Positions 1 through 13,100 are shown, numbered from the stretch's first letter. The stretch is DNA of 64,000 bases from Hordeum vulgare subsp. vulgare (GCF_904849725.1 NC_058520.1:532446083-532510082), one strand, 5' to 3'. Numbers and translations are program-made. Notes: generated by a model not told the origin, from the sequence alone.

Positions 1-29
1 GAAAAAGTGGATACGTTGGAGACGTATCA
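1..29 (-). mobile_element. LTR edge of a minus-strand Gypsy-type element
   Basis: Read on the minus strand, the bases ending at 29 give TGATACGTCTCCAACG, a common 5' terminus of Triticeae Gypsy LTRs. Immediately upstream on that strand (about 30-46) is a purine-rich tract of the polypurine-tract type. Only the first 29 bases of the LTR are in the window, so the family cannot be named. Confidence 0.6.
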
Positions 30-1825
30 ACTCCCTCAAACTTAAGTAATTGCTTGTCCCCAAGCAATTCAATTGATAAACTGGAAGTGATAAAGAAAAC
101 GTTTACAAACTCTTTTGTTCTTGTTGTTGTATATATGCTTAGCTAGTGTTCAAGTTTTCAACATAAATCATAAGCAGCGACTAAACATTATAACTCAGGG
201 TAAAAAAACCCAGTTCATGCTCACATCCAACATTAACTAGACTCAATGCATAAGAATGACAATAGTGCTCTCCGGTTTGGTGCTTTTATTAAGAAGATGA
301 TGACTCAAAATAAAAATAAATAGATAGGCCCTTCACAGAGAGAAGCATTGATTTACAGAGGTTTCGGAGCTCAAGTTTTAAAACAGGATTGAAAGTATAC
401 TTTTTGAGTGGTGTTCTTTCCTCTCAATGTTATGACAAAGGTTTTCAGTATCTTCCATGCTAAACTCATTATCAATGGTTTCCAAACAGAATTGAAAAGT
501 TCACTCCTATCCACCATTCAATCACAATCATGGTTAGCCGAATTCACGGGTGCCCTCCAACATACCAACTTTCCCAAGGAGTTTTATTTTCATTAAATTT
601 TGACTATGCAAGACTAGGCATCCTTTTTACCAATCTCTCTCGTGCAATGACGGTGAATAAACGCCCATCTTGAGAATAACTTACTTAGCATGGAAGATAT
701 CGATTACCCCGTTGATTCATGAGCGATACGAGTGCACAAAAGAGATGTTTGTTTGAATATTTAGAGGTGGCACATGCAAATTTACATGGAACGACAGGTT
801 AATACCACATATATATAAGTATGGTGGACTCATGTGGGAAGCAATATTACTTGGTACTTGGAACAACGGGTTTAGGATTGGATGCACAAGCAATATTCCT
901 GGTTAGTACATGTGAAGGATATCAATAGATTGGGAAGAGACCAGCTAGAGAGCAACAACGGTCATGAACATGCATTACGAATAATTAACATTGGATATTA
1001 GCATGAGTAGGATATGAGCACTCTGAATTTAAACATCATGAAGGTTGCACCGATTTTGAATCAACTTCATGTTTACACATGGGCCAAGTCAAGCCGCTCA
1101 AACTACTCACATGGAAATACCATACTATCATATCACATCATAACTATTTTAATGCATGTTAACACACAAGATAAATCATTATCAACTCCTAGATATTTAA
1201 GCATGACATGAAAAACTGTGATATATAATTGTCATAAAAAACATGCTCACTCATGATATACCGAATCAAGATCGAACGAGACAACATATTTACAAAAACG
1301 AAGAACAAGAAGAGTTCATACCCGTTTTCTTTGCCACGATCACTTCATCGAATACCGTCATTATTGCCTTTCACTTGCACGACCAAATGATGTAGTAATA
1401 ATAATAGTGCAGGTGTGTTGTGGACTAAGCTGGAATCTCGAGGGCACTTTGAAACAAAGGAGAAGACATGATAATATTGGCTCTTTGTTAGATCAACAAC
1501 AAAGCATATGAGAGCCACTCAACGTTTTCATCATGATCTTTTTCTTTCGATGACTCAAAGAAAAGAAAAGAAATTCAGAGAAACACATATAAATATTTTT
1601 GGGGGTTTTGTTTTTTCTCAAGCAGAAAGAAAACAAGCAAAGGAAAACCAAAACGAGAAAAACTATTTACACGGAAAAGCTCCCAACAAGTAAAGGAAAT
1701 CTTTTTAGATTTTTCTTTTAATACTACTCTAATTAAACATGAAAGAAAAACCGAAAATAAACAAGAAATATTTTTGGATTTTCTAAATTATTTCAAACAC
1801 ACAAGAATAAAGCGGAAAAATTAAA

Positions 1826-2074
1826 CTAACATGGATATACAATGAAAGAGGATGAACACCGATAATTTATATGAAGTGTGTGAACATGAATGTAATGCCG
1901 GTAAGATATATGTACTCCCATAATCTTAGGCATTTGCCTAGCTTGGTGGTTACCACGATAATGGCCGCCAGGTTCGGGAAAAAACTTGTGCTGAGGCACC
2001 TGAGCATCCCAAGCCTCGGCCTCGGCCTCCGCAACAGCTAACTCATTCTGGTAAGCAATTATGTCTTCCGACAC
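1826..2074 (-). pseudogene. possible C-terminal remnant of a retroelement polyprotein
   Basis: A minus-strand open stretch of 82 codons has an Ala/Glu-rich N-terminal part followed by QVPQHKFFPEPGG. I do not recognise a domain. Its position just upstream of the non-coding tail of a Gypsy-like element suggests the end of a gag or pol product, cut at its N-terminal side by the Copia insertion at 2088. It could also be chance. Confidence 0.25.
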
Positions 2075-2082
2075 GATGGTGA

Positions 2083-2087
2083 ATCCA
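2083..2087. repeat. left TSD (ATCCA) of the outer Copia element
   Basis: ATCCA directly precedes the TG of the LTR at 2088 and is repeated exactly after the CA at 19538. This five-base duplication shows that 2088-19538 entered as one element. Confidence 0.9.
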
Positions 2088-3897
2088 TGTTGGGGAACGT
2101 CGCATGGGAAACAAAAATTTTCCTACGCGCACGAAGACCTATCATGGTGATGTCCATCTACGAGAGGGGATGAGTGATCTACGTACCCTTGTAGATCGTA
2201 CAGCAGAAGCGTTAGTGAACGCGGTTGATGTAGTGGAACGTCCTCACGTCCCTCGATCCGCCCCTCGAACAATCCCGCGATCAGTCCCACGATCTAGTAC
2301 CGAACGGACGGCACCTCCGCGTTCAGCACACGTACAACTCGACGATGATCTCGGCCTTCTTGATCCAGCACGAGAGACGGAGAGGTAGAAGAGTTCTCCG
2401 GCAGCGTGACGGCGCTCCGGAGGTTGGTGATGACCTTGTCTCAGCAGGGCTCCGCCCGAGCTCCGCAGAAACGCGATCTAGAGGAAAAACCGTGGAGGTA
2501 TGTGGTCGGGCTGCCGTGGAAAAGTCGTATCAAATCAGCCCTAAAACCTCCGTATATATAGGTGGGAGGGAGGGGACCTTGCCTTCGGGCTCAAGGAGCC
2601 CCAAGGGGGTCGGCCGAGCCAAGGGGGAAGGTCCCCCCCCCAAACCGAGTTGGACTTGGTTTGGTGGGTGGGAGTCCTTCCTTCCCTTCCCACCTCCTCC
2701 TTTTTTTTTCTCTTTGATTTTCTTTCCTAGGCACATAGGGCCCTTTTGGGCTGTCCCACCAGCCCACTAAGGGCTGGTGTGCCACCCTCAAGGCCTATGG
2801 GCTTCCCCGGGGTGGGTTGCCCCCCCGGTGAACTCCCGGAACCCATTCGTCATTCCCCGTACATTCCCGGTAACTCCGAAAACCTTCCGGTAATCAAATG
2901 AGGTCATCCTATATATCAATCTTCGTTTCCGGACCATTCCGGAAACACTCGTGACGTCCGTGATCTCATCCGGGACTCCGAACAACATTCGGTAACCAAC
3001 CATATAACTCAAATACGCATAAAACAACGTCGAACCTTAAGTGTGCAGACCCTGCGGGTTCGAGAACTATGTATACATGACCCGAGTGACTCCTCGGTCA
3101 ATATCCAATAGCGGGACCTGGATGCCCATATTGGATCCTACATATTCTACGAAGATCTTATCGTTTGAACCTCAGTGCCAAGGATTCATATAATCCCGTA
3201 TGTTATTCCCTTTGTCCTTCGGTATGTTACTTGCCCGAGTTTCGATCGTCAGTATCCGCATACCTATTTCAATCTCATTTACCGGCAAGTCTCTTTACTC
3301 GTTCCGTAATACAAGATCTCGTAACTTACACTAAGTCACATTGCTTGCAAGGCTTGTGTGTGATGTTGTATTACCGAGTGGGCCCCGAGATACCTCTCCG
3401 TCACACGGAGTGACAAATCCCACTCTTGATCCATACTAACTCAACGAACACCTTCGGAGATACCTGTAGAGCATCTTTATAGTCACCCAGTTACGTTGCG
3501 ACGTCTGATACACACAAAGCATTCCTCCGGTGTCCGTGAGTTATATGATCTCATGGTCATAGGAACAAATACTTGACACGCAGAAAACAGTAGCAACAAA
3601 ATGACACGATCAATATGCTACGTCTATTAGTTTGGGTCTAGTCCATCACATGATTCTCCTAATGATGTGATCCCGTTATCAAGTGACAACACTTGCCTAT
3701 GGCCAGGAAACCTTGACCATCTTTGATCAATGAGCTAGTCAACTAGGGCTTACTAGGGACAGTGTTTTGTCTATGTACCCACACAAGTATTGTGTTTCCA
3801 ATCAATACAATTATAGCATGGATAATAAACGATTATCATGAACTAAGAAATATAATAATAACTAATTTATTATTGCCTCTAGGGCATATTTCCAACA
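2088..3897 (-). repeat. 3' LTR of outer Copia
   Basis: This 1810-base LTR runs from TGTTGGAAATATGCCC (at 3897 reading left) to CCCCAACA at 2088. A TATATATA motif lies at 2554-2561. The region 2088 to about 3040 shares variants with the inner element's 5' LTR rather than with its own partner at 17796-19538 (see findings). Small ORFs here are LTR by-products recurring in every copy. Confidence 0.92.
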
Positions 3898-3912
3898 GTC
3901 TCCCACTTGCAC
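3898..3912 (-). other. polypurine tract of outer Copia
   Basis: On the minus strand GCAAGTGGGAGAC abuts the 3' LTR. The same tract precedes the inner element's 3' LTR, as expected of the plus-strand primer site in this group. Confidence 0.75.
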
Positions 3913-6131
3913 TAGAGTCAATAATCTAGTTCACATCACCATGTGATTCCAACGAATCCAACACCCATATAGTTATGGGGTCTGATCACGTCTTGCTCGT
4001 GAGAGAGGTTTTAGTCAACGGTTCTGAAACTTTCAGATCCGTGCGTTCTTTACAAATCTTTATGTCATCTTACAGATGCTGCTACTACGTGCTATTCGGA
4101 AATGCTCCAAATATCTACTCTACTATACGAATCCGTTTCACTACTCATAGTTATTCGGATTAGTGTCAAAGCTTGTATTGACGTAACCCTTTACGACAAA
4201 CTCTTTAACCACCTCCATAATCGAGAAAAATTCCTTAGTCCATTAGTTACTAAGGATACATTTTGACCGCTGCTAGTGATTCAATCATGGATCACTTTCT
4301 GTACCTCTCAACATACTTTGAGTCAAGGCACACATCAGGTGCGGTACACAGCATGGCATACTTTAGACTCTATGGCTACGACATAGAAGACGACCTTCGT
4401 CTATTCTCTTTATTCTGCCGGGGTCGGGTTTTGAGTCTTACTCAAATTCACACCTTACAACGCAACCAAGAACTCCTTCTTTGCTGATCTATTTTGAACT
4501 CTTTCAAAAACTTGTCAAGGCATGCATCTTGTTGAAACTTCCATTAAGCGTTTTTGATCTATCTCCATAGATCTTTGATGCTCAACGTTCAAGTAGCTCA
4601 ATCCAGGTATTCCTTTGAAAACTCCTTTCAAACAACCTTGTATGCTTTACAGAAATTCTACATTACTTCTGATCCAAAATATGTCAACCACATATACTTA
4701 TCAGAAATTCTATAGTGCTCCCACTCACTTCTTTGGAAATACAAGTTTCTCATAAACCTTGTACAAGCCCAAAATCTTTGATCATCTCATCAAAGTATAT
4801 ATATTCCAACTCCGAGATGCTTGCACCGGTCCATTGAAGGATCGCTGGAGCTTGCATACTTGCTAGTATCTTTAGGATCGACAAAACCTTCTGGTTGTAT
4901 CACATACAATGTTTGCTCAAGGAAACCATCGAGAAAACAATGTTTTGACATCCTACGTGCAATATTTCATAAATAATGCATCAATAACTAACATAATTCT
5001 AACAGACCTTTAGCATCGCTACGAGTGAGAAAGTCTCACATAGTCAACTGTTTGATCTTGTCGAAAACATCTTTGCGACAAGTCGAGCTTTTCTTAATAG
5101 TGACTTATCACCATCATCGTCTGTCTTCTTTTAAAGATCCATCTTTACTCAATAGTCTTATGACCATCAAGCAGTTCTTCCAAAGTCTACACTTTGTTTT
5201 CATCCATGGATCCTCTCTCGGATTTCATGGCTTCCAGCCATTTGTCGGAATCTAGGCCCACCATCGCTTTCTCCATAACTCGTAGGTTCACTGTTGCTCA
5301 ACAACATGACCTCCAAGACAGGGTTACCGTACTACTCTGCAGCAGTACGCGACCTTATCGACCTACGAGGTTTGTAGTAACTTGATTCGAAGCTCAATGA
5401 TCACCATCATCAGCTTCCACTTCAATTGGTGTAGGCGCCACAGGAACAACTTCCTGCGCCCTGCTACACACTGGTTGAAGTGATGGTTCAATAACCTCAT
5501 CAAGTTCTACTACCCTCCCACTCAATTCTTTCGAGAGAAACCTTTCCTCGAGAAAGGATCCGTTTCTAGAAACAAACACTTTGCTTTCGGATCTGAGATA
5601 CGAGATGTACCCGACTGTTTTGGATATCCTATGAAGATGCATTTATCCGCTTTGGGTTCGAGCTTATCAGACTGAAACTTTTTCACATAAGTGTCGAAGC
5701 CCCAAACTTTCAAGAAACGACAGTTTAGATTTCTCTAAACCTCAGTCTATACTGTGTCATCTCAACGGAAATACGCGGTGCCCTATTTAAAGTGAGTGCG
5801 GTTGTCTCTAATGCATAACCCATAAACGATAGTGGTAATTCGATAAGAGACATCATAGTATGCACCATACCAAATAGTGCGTGGCCATGACGTTCAGACA
5901 CATCATCACACTATGATGTTCCAGGTGGCATGAACTGCGAAACAATTTCCACATTGTCTTAACTGCGTACCAAAACTCGTAACTCAGATATTCATTTCCA
6001 TGATCATATCGTAGACAGTTTATCCTCTTGTTACGACGAACTTCACTCTGAAACGGAATTGAACTTTTCAACATTTCAGACTTGTGATTTATTAAGTAAA
6101 TACTCCTGTATCTACTCAAATCGTCAGTGAA
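3898..6131 (-). pseudogene. outer Copia pol remnant (integrase C-terminal part, RT, RNase H)
   Basis: Minus-strand fragments match the inner Copia polyprotein. One at 5853-6161 has FTDDLSRYRSIYL and further integrase-core residues. One at 5522-5713 has VWGFDTYVKK and FIGYPK, the region after the integrase core. From 5390 down to 3898 the RT and RNase H region is recognisable only by its position and scattered similarity; I see no open YVDD-containing frame. The inner Copia is inserted inside the integrase coding region, so the N-terminal half of the polyprotein lies beyond it at 15063-16560. Many stops and indels rule out a working product. Confidence 0.7.
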
Positions 6132-6136
6132 GTAAG
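6132..6136. repeat. left TSD (GTAAG) of the inner Copia element
   Basis: GTAAG precedes the LTR at 6137 and follows the LTR end at 15057 exactly (15058-15062). Confidence 0.92.
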
Positions 6137-7947
6137 TGTTGGAATTATGCCCCAGAGGCAATAATAAATATAGTTATTATTATAATTCCTGTATCAAGAT
6201 AATAGTTTATTATCCATGCTATAATTGTATTGAATGAAGACTCATTTACATGTGTGGATACATAGACAAAACACCGTCCCTAGCATGCCTCTAGTTGGCT
6301 AGCCAGTTGATCGATGATAGTCAGTGTCTTCTGATTATGAACAAGGTGTTGTTGCTTGATAACTGGATCACGTCATTGGGAGAATCACGTGATGGACTAG
6401 ACCCAAACTAATAGACGTAGCATGTTGATCGTGTCATTTTGTTGCTACTGTTTTCTGCGTGTCAAGTATTTATTCCTATGACCATGAGATCATATAACTC
6501 ACTGACATCGGAGGAATGCTTTGTGTGTATCAAACGTCGCAACGTAACTGGGTGACTATAAAGATGCTCTACAGGTATCTCCGAAGGTGTTCGTTGAGTT
6601 AGTATGGATCAAGATTGGGATTTGTCACTCCGTGTGACGGAGAGGTATCTCGGGGCCCACTCGGTAATACAACATCACACAAGCCTTGCAAGCAATGTAA
6701 CTTAGTGTAAGTTGCGGGATCTTGTATTACGGAACGAGTAAAGAGACTTGCCGGTAAACGAGATTGAAATAGGTATACGGATACTGACGATCGAAACTCG
6801 GGCAAGTAACATACCGAAGGACAAAGGGAATGACATACGGGATTATACGAATCCTTGGCACTAAGGTTCAAACGATAAGATCTTCGTAGAATATGTAGGA
6901 TCCAATATGGGCATCCAGGTCCCGCTATTGGATATTGACCGAGGAGTCTCTCGGGTCATGTCTACATAGTTCTCGAACCCGCAAGGTCTGCACACTTAAG
7001 GTTCGACGTTGTTTTATGCGTATTTGAGTTATATGGTTGGTTACCGAATGTTGTTCGGAGTCCCGGATGAGATCACGGACGTCACGAGTGTTTCCGGAAT
7101 GGTCCGGAAACGAAGATTGATATATAGGATGACCTCATTTGATTACCGAAAGGTTTTCGGAGTTACCGGGAATGTACGGGGAATGACGAATGGGTTCCGG
7201 GAGTTCACCGGGGGGGCAACCCACCCCGGGGAAGCCCATAGGCCTTGAGGGTGGCACACCAGCCCTTAGTGGGCTGGTGGGACAGCCCAAAAGGGCCCTA
7301 TGTGCCTAGGAAAGAAAATCAAAGAGAAAAAAAAAGGAGGAGGTGGGAAGGGAAGGAAGGACTCCCACCCACCAAACCAAGTCCAACTCGGTTTGGGGGG
7401 GGGACCTTCCCCCTTGGCTCGGCCGACCCCCTTGGGGCTCCTTGAGCCCGAAGGCAAGGTCCCCTCCCTCCCACCTATATATACGGAGGTTTTAGGGCTG
7501 ATTTGAGACGACTTTTCCACGGCAGCCCGACCACATACCTCCACGTTTTTTCCTCTAGATCGCGTTTCTGCGGAGCTCGGGCGGAGCCCTGCTGAGACAA
7601 GGTCATCACCAACCTCCGGAGCGCCGTCACGCTGCCGGAGAACTCTTCTACCTCTCCGTCTCTCGTGCTGGATCAAGAAGGCCGAGATCATCGTCGAGTT
7701 GTACATGTGCTGAACGCGGAGGTGCCGTCCGTTCGGTACTAGATCGTGGGACTGATCGCGGGATTGTTCGAGGGGCGGATCGAGGGACGTGAGGACGTTC
7801 CACTACATCAACCGCGTTCACTAACGCTTCTGCTGTACGATCTACAAGGGTACGTAGATCACTCATCCCCTCTCGTAGATGGACATCACCATGATAGGTC
7901 TTCGTGCGCGTAGGAAAATTTTGTTTCCCATGCGACGTTCCCCAACA
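6137..7947 (+). repeat. 5' LTR of inner Copia
   Basis: An 1811-base LTR beginning TGTTGGAATTATGCCCCAG and ending CCCCAACA. The TATATATA box at 7476-7483 marks the presumed promoter. Its U3 half matches the inner 3' LTR subfamily, whereas its R/U5 half (from about 7000) carries variants shared with the outer element's 3' LTR. Confidence 0.95.
7476..7483 (+). promoter_or_regulatory. TATA box of the inner Copia LTR
   Basis: TATATATA in a GC-richer setting within the LTR, about 470 bases before its 3' end. The same motif is at equivalent places in the other copies (2554-2561 and 18261-18268 minus; 14586-14593 and about 33846 plus), which supports a conserved promoter element. Confidence 0.6.
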
Positions 7948-9203
7948 GTGGCATCATGAGCTAGGTTCATGCGTAGATGTCTTCTCGAGTAGAACACAAA
8001 AGTTTTTGTGGGCGGTGATGTGCGTTTTGCTGCCCTCCTTAGTCTTTTCTTGATTTCGCGGTATTGTTGGATTGAAGGGGCTTGGACCGACATTACTCGT
8101 ACGCTTACGAGAGACTGGTTTCATCGTTACGAGTAACCCCCTTTGCTCAAAGATGACTGGCAAGTGTCGGTTTCTCCAACTTTAGTTGAATCGGATTTGA
8201 CCGAGGAGGTCCTTGGATGAGGTTAAATAGCAACTCATATATCTCCGTTGTGGTGTTTGCGTAAGTAAGATGCGATCCTACTAGATACCCTTGGTCACCA
8301 CGTAAAACATGCAACAACAAAATTAGAGGACGTCTAACTTGTTTTTGCAGGGTATGATTGTGATGTGATATGGCCAACAATGTGATGTGATATATTGGAT
8401 GTATGAGATGATCATGTTGTAATAGAAATATCGACTTGCACGTCGATGGTACGGCAACCGGCAGGAGCCATAGGGTTGTCTTTATACTAACGTTTGTGCT
8501 TGCAGATGCGTTTACTATTTTGCTAGGATGTAGCTTTAGTAGTAATAGCATAAGTAGCACGACAACCCCGATGGCAACACGTTGATGGATGATCATGGTG
8601 TGGCGCCGGTGACAAGAAGATCGTGCCGGTGTTTTGGTGATGGAGATCAAGAAGCACGTGATGATGGCCATATCATGTCACTTATGAATTGCATGTGATG
8701 TTAATCCTTTTATGCACCTTATTTTGCTTAGAACGACGGTAGCATTATGAGGTGATCTCTCACTAAAACTTCAAGACAAAATTGTGTTCTCCCCGACTGT
8801 GCACCGTTGCTACAGTTCGTCGTTTCGAGACACCACGTGATGATCGGGTGTGATAGACTCAACGTTCACATACAACGGGTGCAAAACAGTTGCGCACGCG
8901 GAACACTCGGGTTAAGCTTGACGAGCCTAGCATGTGCAGACATGGCCTCGGAACACATGAGACCGAAAGGTCGATCATGAATCATATAGTTGATATGATT
9001 AGCATAGGGATGCTTACCACTGAAACTATACTCAACACACGTGATGATCGGACTTGGGATAGTGTAAGTGGATCATGAACCACTCAAATGACTAGAGAGA
9101 TGTACTTTTTGAGTGGGAGTTTAGCATATAATTTGATTAAGTTGAACTCTAATTATCTTGAACATAGTCTAAGTCCACTTTGAATATATTTGTGTTGTAG
9201 ATC
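7948..9203 (+). other. inner Copia PBS and untranslated leader
   Basis: TGGCATCATGAGC at 7949-7961 stands where the initiator-Met tRNA primer site (TGGTATCAGAGC in most relatives) is expected, with substitutions and one extra base. The outer element has the same altered site. The remaining 1.2 kb to the gag ATG contains no long plus-strand ORF; a long untranslated leader is normal for this group and may hold packaging signals. Confidence 0.65.
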
Positions 9204-10100
9204 ATGGCTCACGCGACAGTCATCCTGAATTTTAATACGTTCCTAGAGAAAGCTAAGTTGAAAGATGATGGAAGCAACTTTGTAGACTGGGCTCGTAATC
9301 TTAAGCTAATCTTACAAGCTGGGAAGAAGGATTATGTCCTTAATGCTGCGCTAGGAGATGAACCACCCGCTACGGCTGATCAGGATGTTAAGAACGCTTG
9401 GTTAACACGTAAGGAGGACTACTCAATAGTTCAATGTGCAGTCTTGTATGGCTTAGAACCGGGACTTCAACGTCGCTTTGAGCGTCATGGAGCATTTGAG
9501 ATGTTCCAGGAGTTGGAGTTTATCTTTCAGAAGAACGCCCGGATCGAGAGGTATGAGACCTCCGATAAATTCTATGCTTGCAAAATGGAGGAAAACTCGT
9601 CTGTCAGTGAACATGTGCTCAAAATGTCTGGGTACTCAAACCGTCTAGCTGAGCTGGGGATTGAACTCCCGCAAGAAGCTATCACTGAAAGAATCCTTCA
9701 ATCACTGCCGCCAAGCTACAAAGGCTTTGTGTTGAACTACAACATGCAAGGGATGAACAAGTCTCCCGGCGAGTTGTTTGCGATGTTGAAAGTCGCAGAC
9801 TCTGAACTCCGTAAAGAGCATCAAGTGTTGATGGTGAATAAGACCACTAGTTTCAAGAGAAACGGCAAAGGCAAGAAGGGCAATTCGAAGAAGAGCGGCA
9901 AGCCTGTTGCCAATCCGCCGAAGAAACCCAAAGCTGGACCTAAGCCTGAAACGGAGTGTTTCTATTGCAAGGGTATGGGTCACTGGAAGCGCAATTGCCC
10001 CAAGTATCTGGCAGATAAGAAGGCGGGCAAAGAAAAATCAGGTATATTTGATATACATGTTATTGATGTGTACTTAATCGGCTCTCGTAGTAGTGCCTAG
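9204..10100 (+). CDS. gag: Copia gag, ending at a premature TAG
   Basis: This frame encodes the nucleocapsid/capsid precursor that assembles the particle. The ATG follows the leader (ATCATGGCT) and the start MAHATVILNFNTFLEK resembles Angela/BARE gag. A UBN2/Retrotran_gag-type core fills about residues 20-210, followed by a Lys-rich stretch. A CCHC zinc knuckle, CFYCKGMGHWKRNC, is at residues 252-265. The frame stops at TAG 10098-10100, and the same frame continues at once with the protease motif FDTGS. The stop is therefore a point mutation in what should be one gag-pol frame. Confidence 0.88.
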   Translation: MAHATVILNFNTFLEKAKLKDDGSNFVDWARNLKLILQAGKKDYVLNAALGDEPPATADQDVKNAWLTRKEDYSIVQCAVLYGLEPGLQRRFERHGAFEMFQELEFIFQKNARIERYETSDKFYACKMEENSSVSEHVLKMSGYSNRLAELGIELPQEAITERILQSLPPSYKGFVLNYNMQGMNKSPGELFAMLKVADSELRKEHQVLMVNKTTSFKRNGKGKKGNSKKSGKPVANPPKKPKAGPKPETECFYCKGMGHWKRNCPKYLADKKAGKEKSGIFDIHVIDVYLIGSRSSA

Positions 10101-13100
10101 GTATTCGATACCGGTTCTGTTGCTCATATTTGCAACTCGAAGCAGGAACTGCGGAATAGACGAAGGCTGGCGAAAGACGAAGTGACGATGCGCGTAGGAA
10201 ATGGTTCCAAGGTTGATGCAATCGCCATCGGCACAGTGTCACTTCAGCTACCATCGGGATTAGTGATGAACTTAAATCATTGTTATTTAGTGCCTGCGTT
10301 GAGCATGAACATTATATCTGGATCTTGTTTATTGCGAGACGGTTACTCTTTTAAGTCTGAGAATAATGGTTGTTCTATTTCTATGAGTAACATCTTTTAT
10401 GGTCATGCACCGAATGTGAGAGGATTGTTCATATTGAATCTTGATAGCGATACGCATATACATAACATTGAGACCAAAAGAGTTAGAGTAAACAATGATA
10501 GCGCCATATTTTTGTGGCACTGCCGCTTGGGTCATATTGGTGTAAAGCGCATGAAGAAACTCCATGCTGATGGACTTTTGGAGTCACTTGACTTTGATTC
10601 ACTTGACACGTGCGAACCATGCCTCATGGGCAAGATGACTAAGACTCCGTTCTCTGGAACAATGGAGCGTGCAAGTGACTTATTGGAAATCATACATACC
10701 GATGTGTGTGGTCCAATGAGCGTGGAGGCACGCGGCGGGTATCGTTATTTTCTCACCTTCACTGACGATTTAAGTAGATATGGTTATGTCTACTTGATGA
10801 AGCACAAGTCTGAAACATTTGAAAAGTTCAAGCAATTTCAGAGTGAAGTGGAAAATCATCGTAACAAGAAGATCAAGTTCCTACGTTCTGATCGTGGGGG
10901 TGAATATCTGAGTTTCGAGTTTGGTGCTCACTTAAGACAATGTGGAATTGTTTCACAGTTAACACCGCCTGGAACACCACAGCGTAATGGTGTGTCCGAA
11001 CGTCGTAATCGTACTTTGTTAGAGATGGTGCGATCTATGATGTCTCTTACTGATTTGCCGTTATCATTTTGGGGTTATGCATTAGAAACAGCTGCATTCA
11101 CTTTAAATAGGGCACCATCAAAATCCGTTGAGACGACACCATACGAACTGTGGTATGGCAAGAGGCCAAAGTTGTCGTTTCTTAAAGTTTGGGGATGTGA
11201 TGCTTATGTCAAAAATCTTCAGCCTGAAAAGCTGGAACCCAAAGCGGAAAAGTGCGTCTTCATAGGTTACCCAAAAGAGACAGTTGGATACACCTTCTAT
11301 CTCAAATCCGAGGGCAAAGTGTTTGTTGCTAAGAACGGAGCTTTTGTCGAGAAGGAGTTTCTCTCGAGAGAATTGAGTGGGAGGAAGATAGAACTTGATG
11401 AGGTTGTCGAACCTCTCATCCCTCTGGATGGTGGCGCAGGGCAAGGGGAAACCTCTGTCGTTGCGACGCCGGTTGAGGAGGAAGTTAATGATGATGATCA
11501 TGAAACTCCAGTTCAAGTTTCTGTTGAACCACGCAGGTCGACGAGATCACGTGCTGCTCCAGAGTGGTACGGTAATCCCGTCTTATCAATCATGTTGTTA
11601 GACAACAATGAACCTGCGAGTTATGAAGAAGCAATGGTGGGCCCAGATTCCAACAAATGGCTAGAAGCCATGAAATCCGAGATAGGATCCATGTATGAGA
11701 ACAAAGTGTGGACTTTGGAGATACTACCTGAGGGCCGCAAGGCTATTCAGAACAAATGGATCTTTAAGAAGAAGACGGACGCTGACGGTAATGTGACCGT
11801 TTATAAAAGCTCGACTTGTGGCAAAGGGTTTTTCACAAGTTCCAGGAATCGACTACGATGAGACTTTCTCACCCGTGGCGATGCTTAAGTCCGTCAGAAT
11901 CATGTTAGCAATAGCTGCATTTTTCGATTATGAAATCTGGCAGATGGATGTCAAAACGGCGTTCCTTAACGGTTTCCTAAGGAAGAGTTGTATATGATGC
12001 AACCCGAAGGTTTTGTCGATCCTGAGAGTGCTAACAAGGTGTGCGAGCTCCAGCGATCCATTTATGGACTGGTGCAAGCATCTCGGAGTTGGAACAAACG
12101 CTTTGATGAGGTGATCAAAGCATTTGGGTTTATACAAGTGGTTGGAGAATCTTGTATTTACAAGAAAGTGAGTGGGAGCTCTGTGGCGTTTCTAATATTA
12201 TATGTGGATGACATATTACTGATTGGAAACAACGTAGAGCTTTTGGAGAGCATAAAAGGTTACTTGAATAAAAGTTTCTCTATGAAGGACCTAGGAGAAG
12301 CTGCTTACATTCTAGGCATTAAGATCTATAGGGATAGATCAAAACGCCTGATAGGACTTTCACAAAGCACATACCTTGTTAAAGTTTTGAAGAGGTTCAA
12401 AATGGAACAGTCCAAGGAAGGGTTCTTGCCAGTTTTACAAGGTACGAGATTGAGTAAGACTCAGTGCCCAGCAACTGATGAAGATAGAGAGCATATGCGC
12501 TCCGTCCCCTATGCTTCAGCCATAGGTTCTATCATGTATGCGATGCTGTGCACTAGACCGGATGTTAGCCTGGCCATAAGTATGGCAGGTAGGTTCCAGA
12601 GTAATCCAGGAGTGGATCACTGGATAGCGGTCAAGAATATCCTGAAGTACCTGAAAAGGACTAAGGATATGTTTCTCGTATATGGAGGTGACGAAGAGCT
12701 CGCCGTAAAAGGTTACGTCGATGCAAGCTTTGACACAGATCCGGACGACTCTAAGACGCAAACCGGATACGTATTTATTCTTAATGGGGGTGCAGTAAGC
12801 TGGTGCAGTTCCAAGCAAAGCGTCGTAGCAGATTCTACATGTGAAGCGGAATACATGGCTGCCTCGGAGGCGGCTAAGGAGGGTGTCTGGATGAAGCAGT
12901 TCATGACGGATCTTGGTGTGGTGCCAAGCGCACTGAATCCAATAACCTTGTTCTGTGACAACACTGGTGCCATTGCCTTAGCAAAGGAACCACGGTTTCA
13001 CAAGAAGACCAGACACATCAAACGACGCTTCAACCTCATCCGCGACTACGTCGAGGAAGAGGACGTAAATATATGCAAAGTGCACACGGATCTGAATGTA

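Larger units (their letters stand above)
30..2087 (-). mobile_element. Gypsy-like 3' internal region, essentially non-coding
   Basis: This AT-rich stretch lies directly inside the minus-strand LTR edge at 29 and looks like the untranslated interior between pol and the 3' LTR of a large Gypsy element. It has no long ORF and no recognisable RT, integrase or protease motif. The only candidate coding remnant is at 1826-2074. It was interrupted at 2087 by the outer Copia insertion; the sequence resumes at 19544. Confidence 0.5.

Noticed and set aside
2345..2770. Repeated ORFs of the type MISAFLIQ..., MFYAYLSYMVGY... and MNLSAKDSYNP... (also near 7266-7706, 14304-14801, 18053-18541 and 33000-33400)
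   Set aside because: They recur because the Copia LTR is present five times, on whichever strand the LTR lies. They contain no domain, and length and frame vary among copies.
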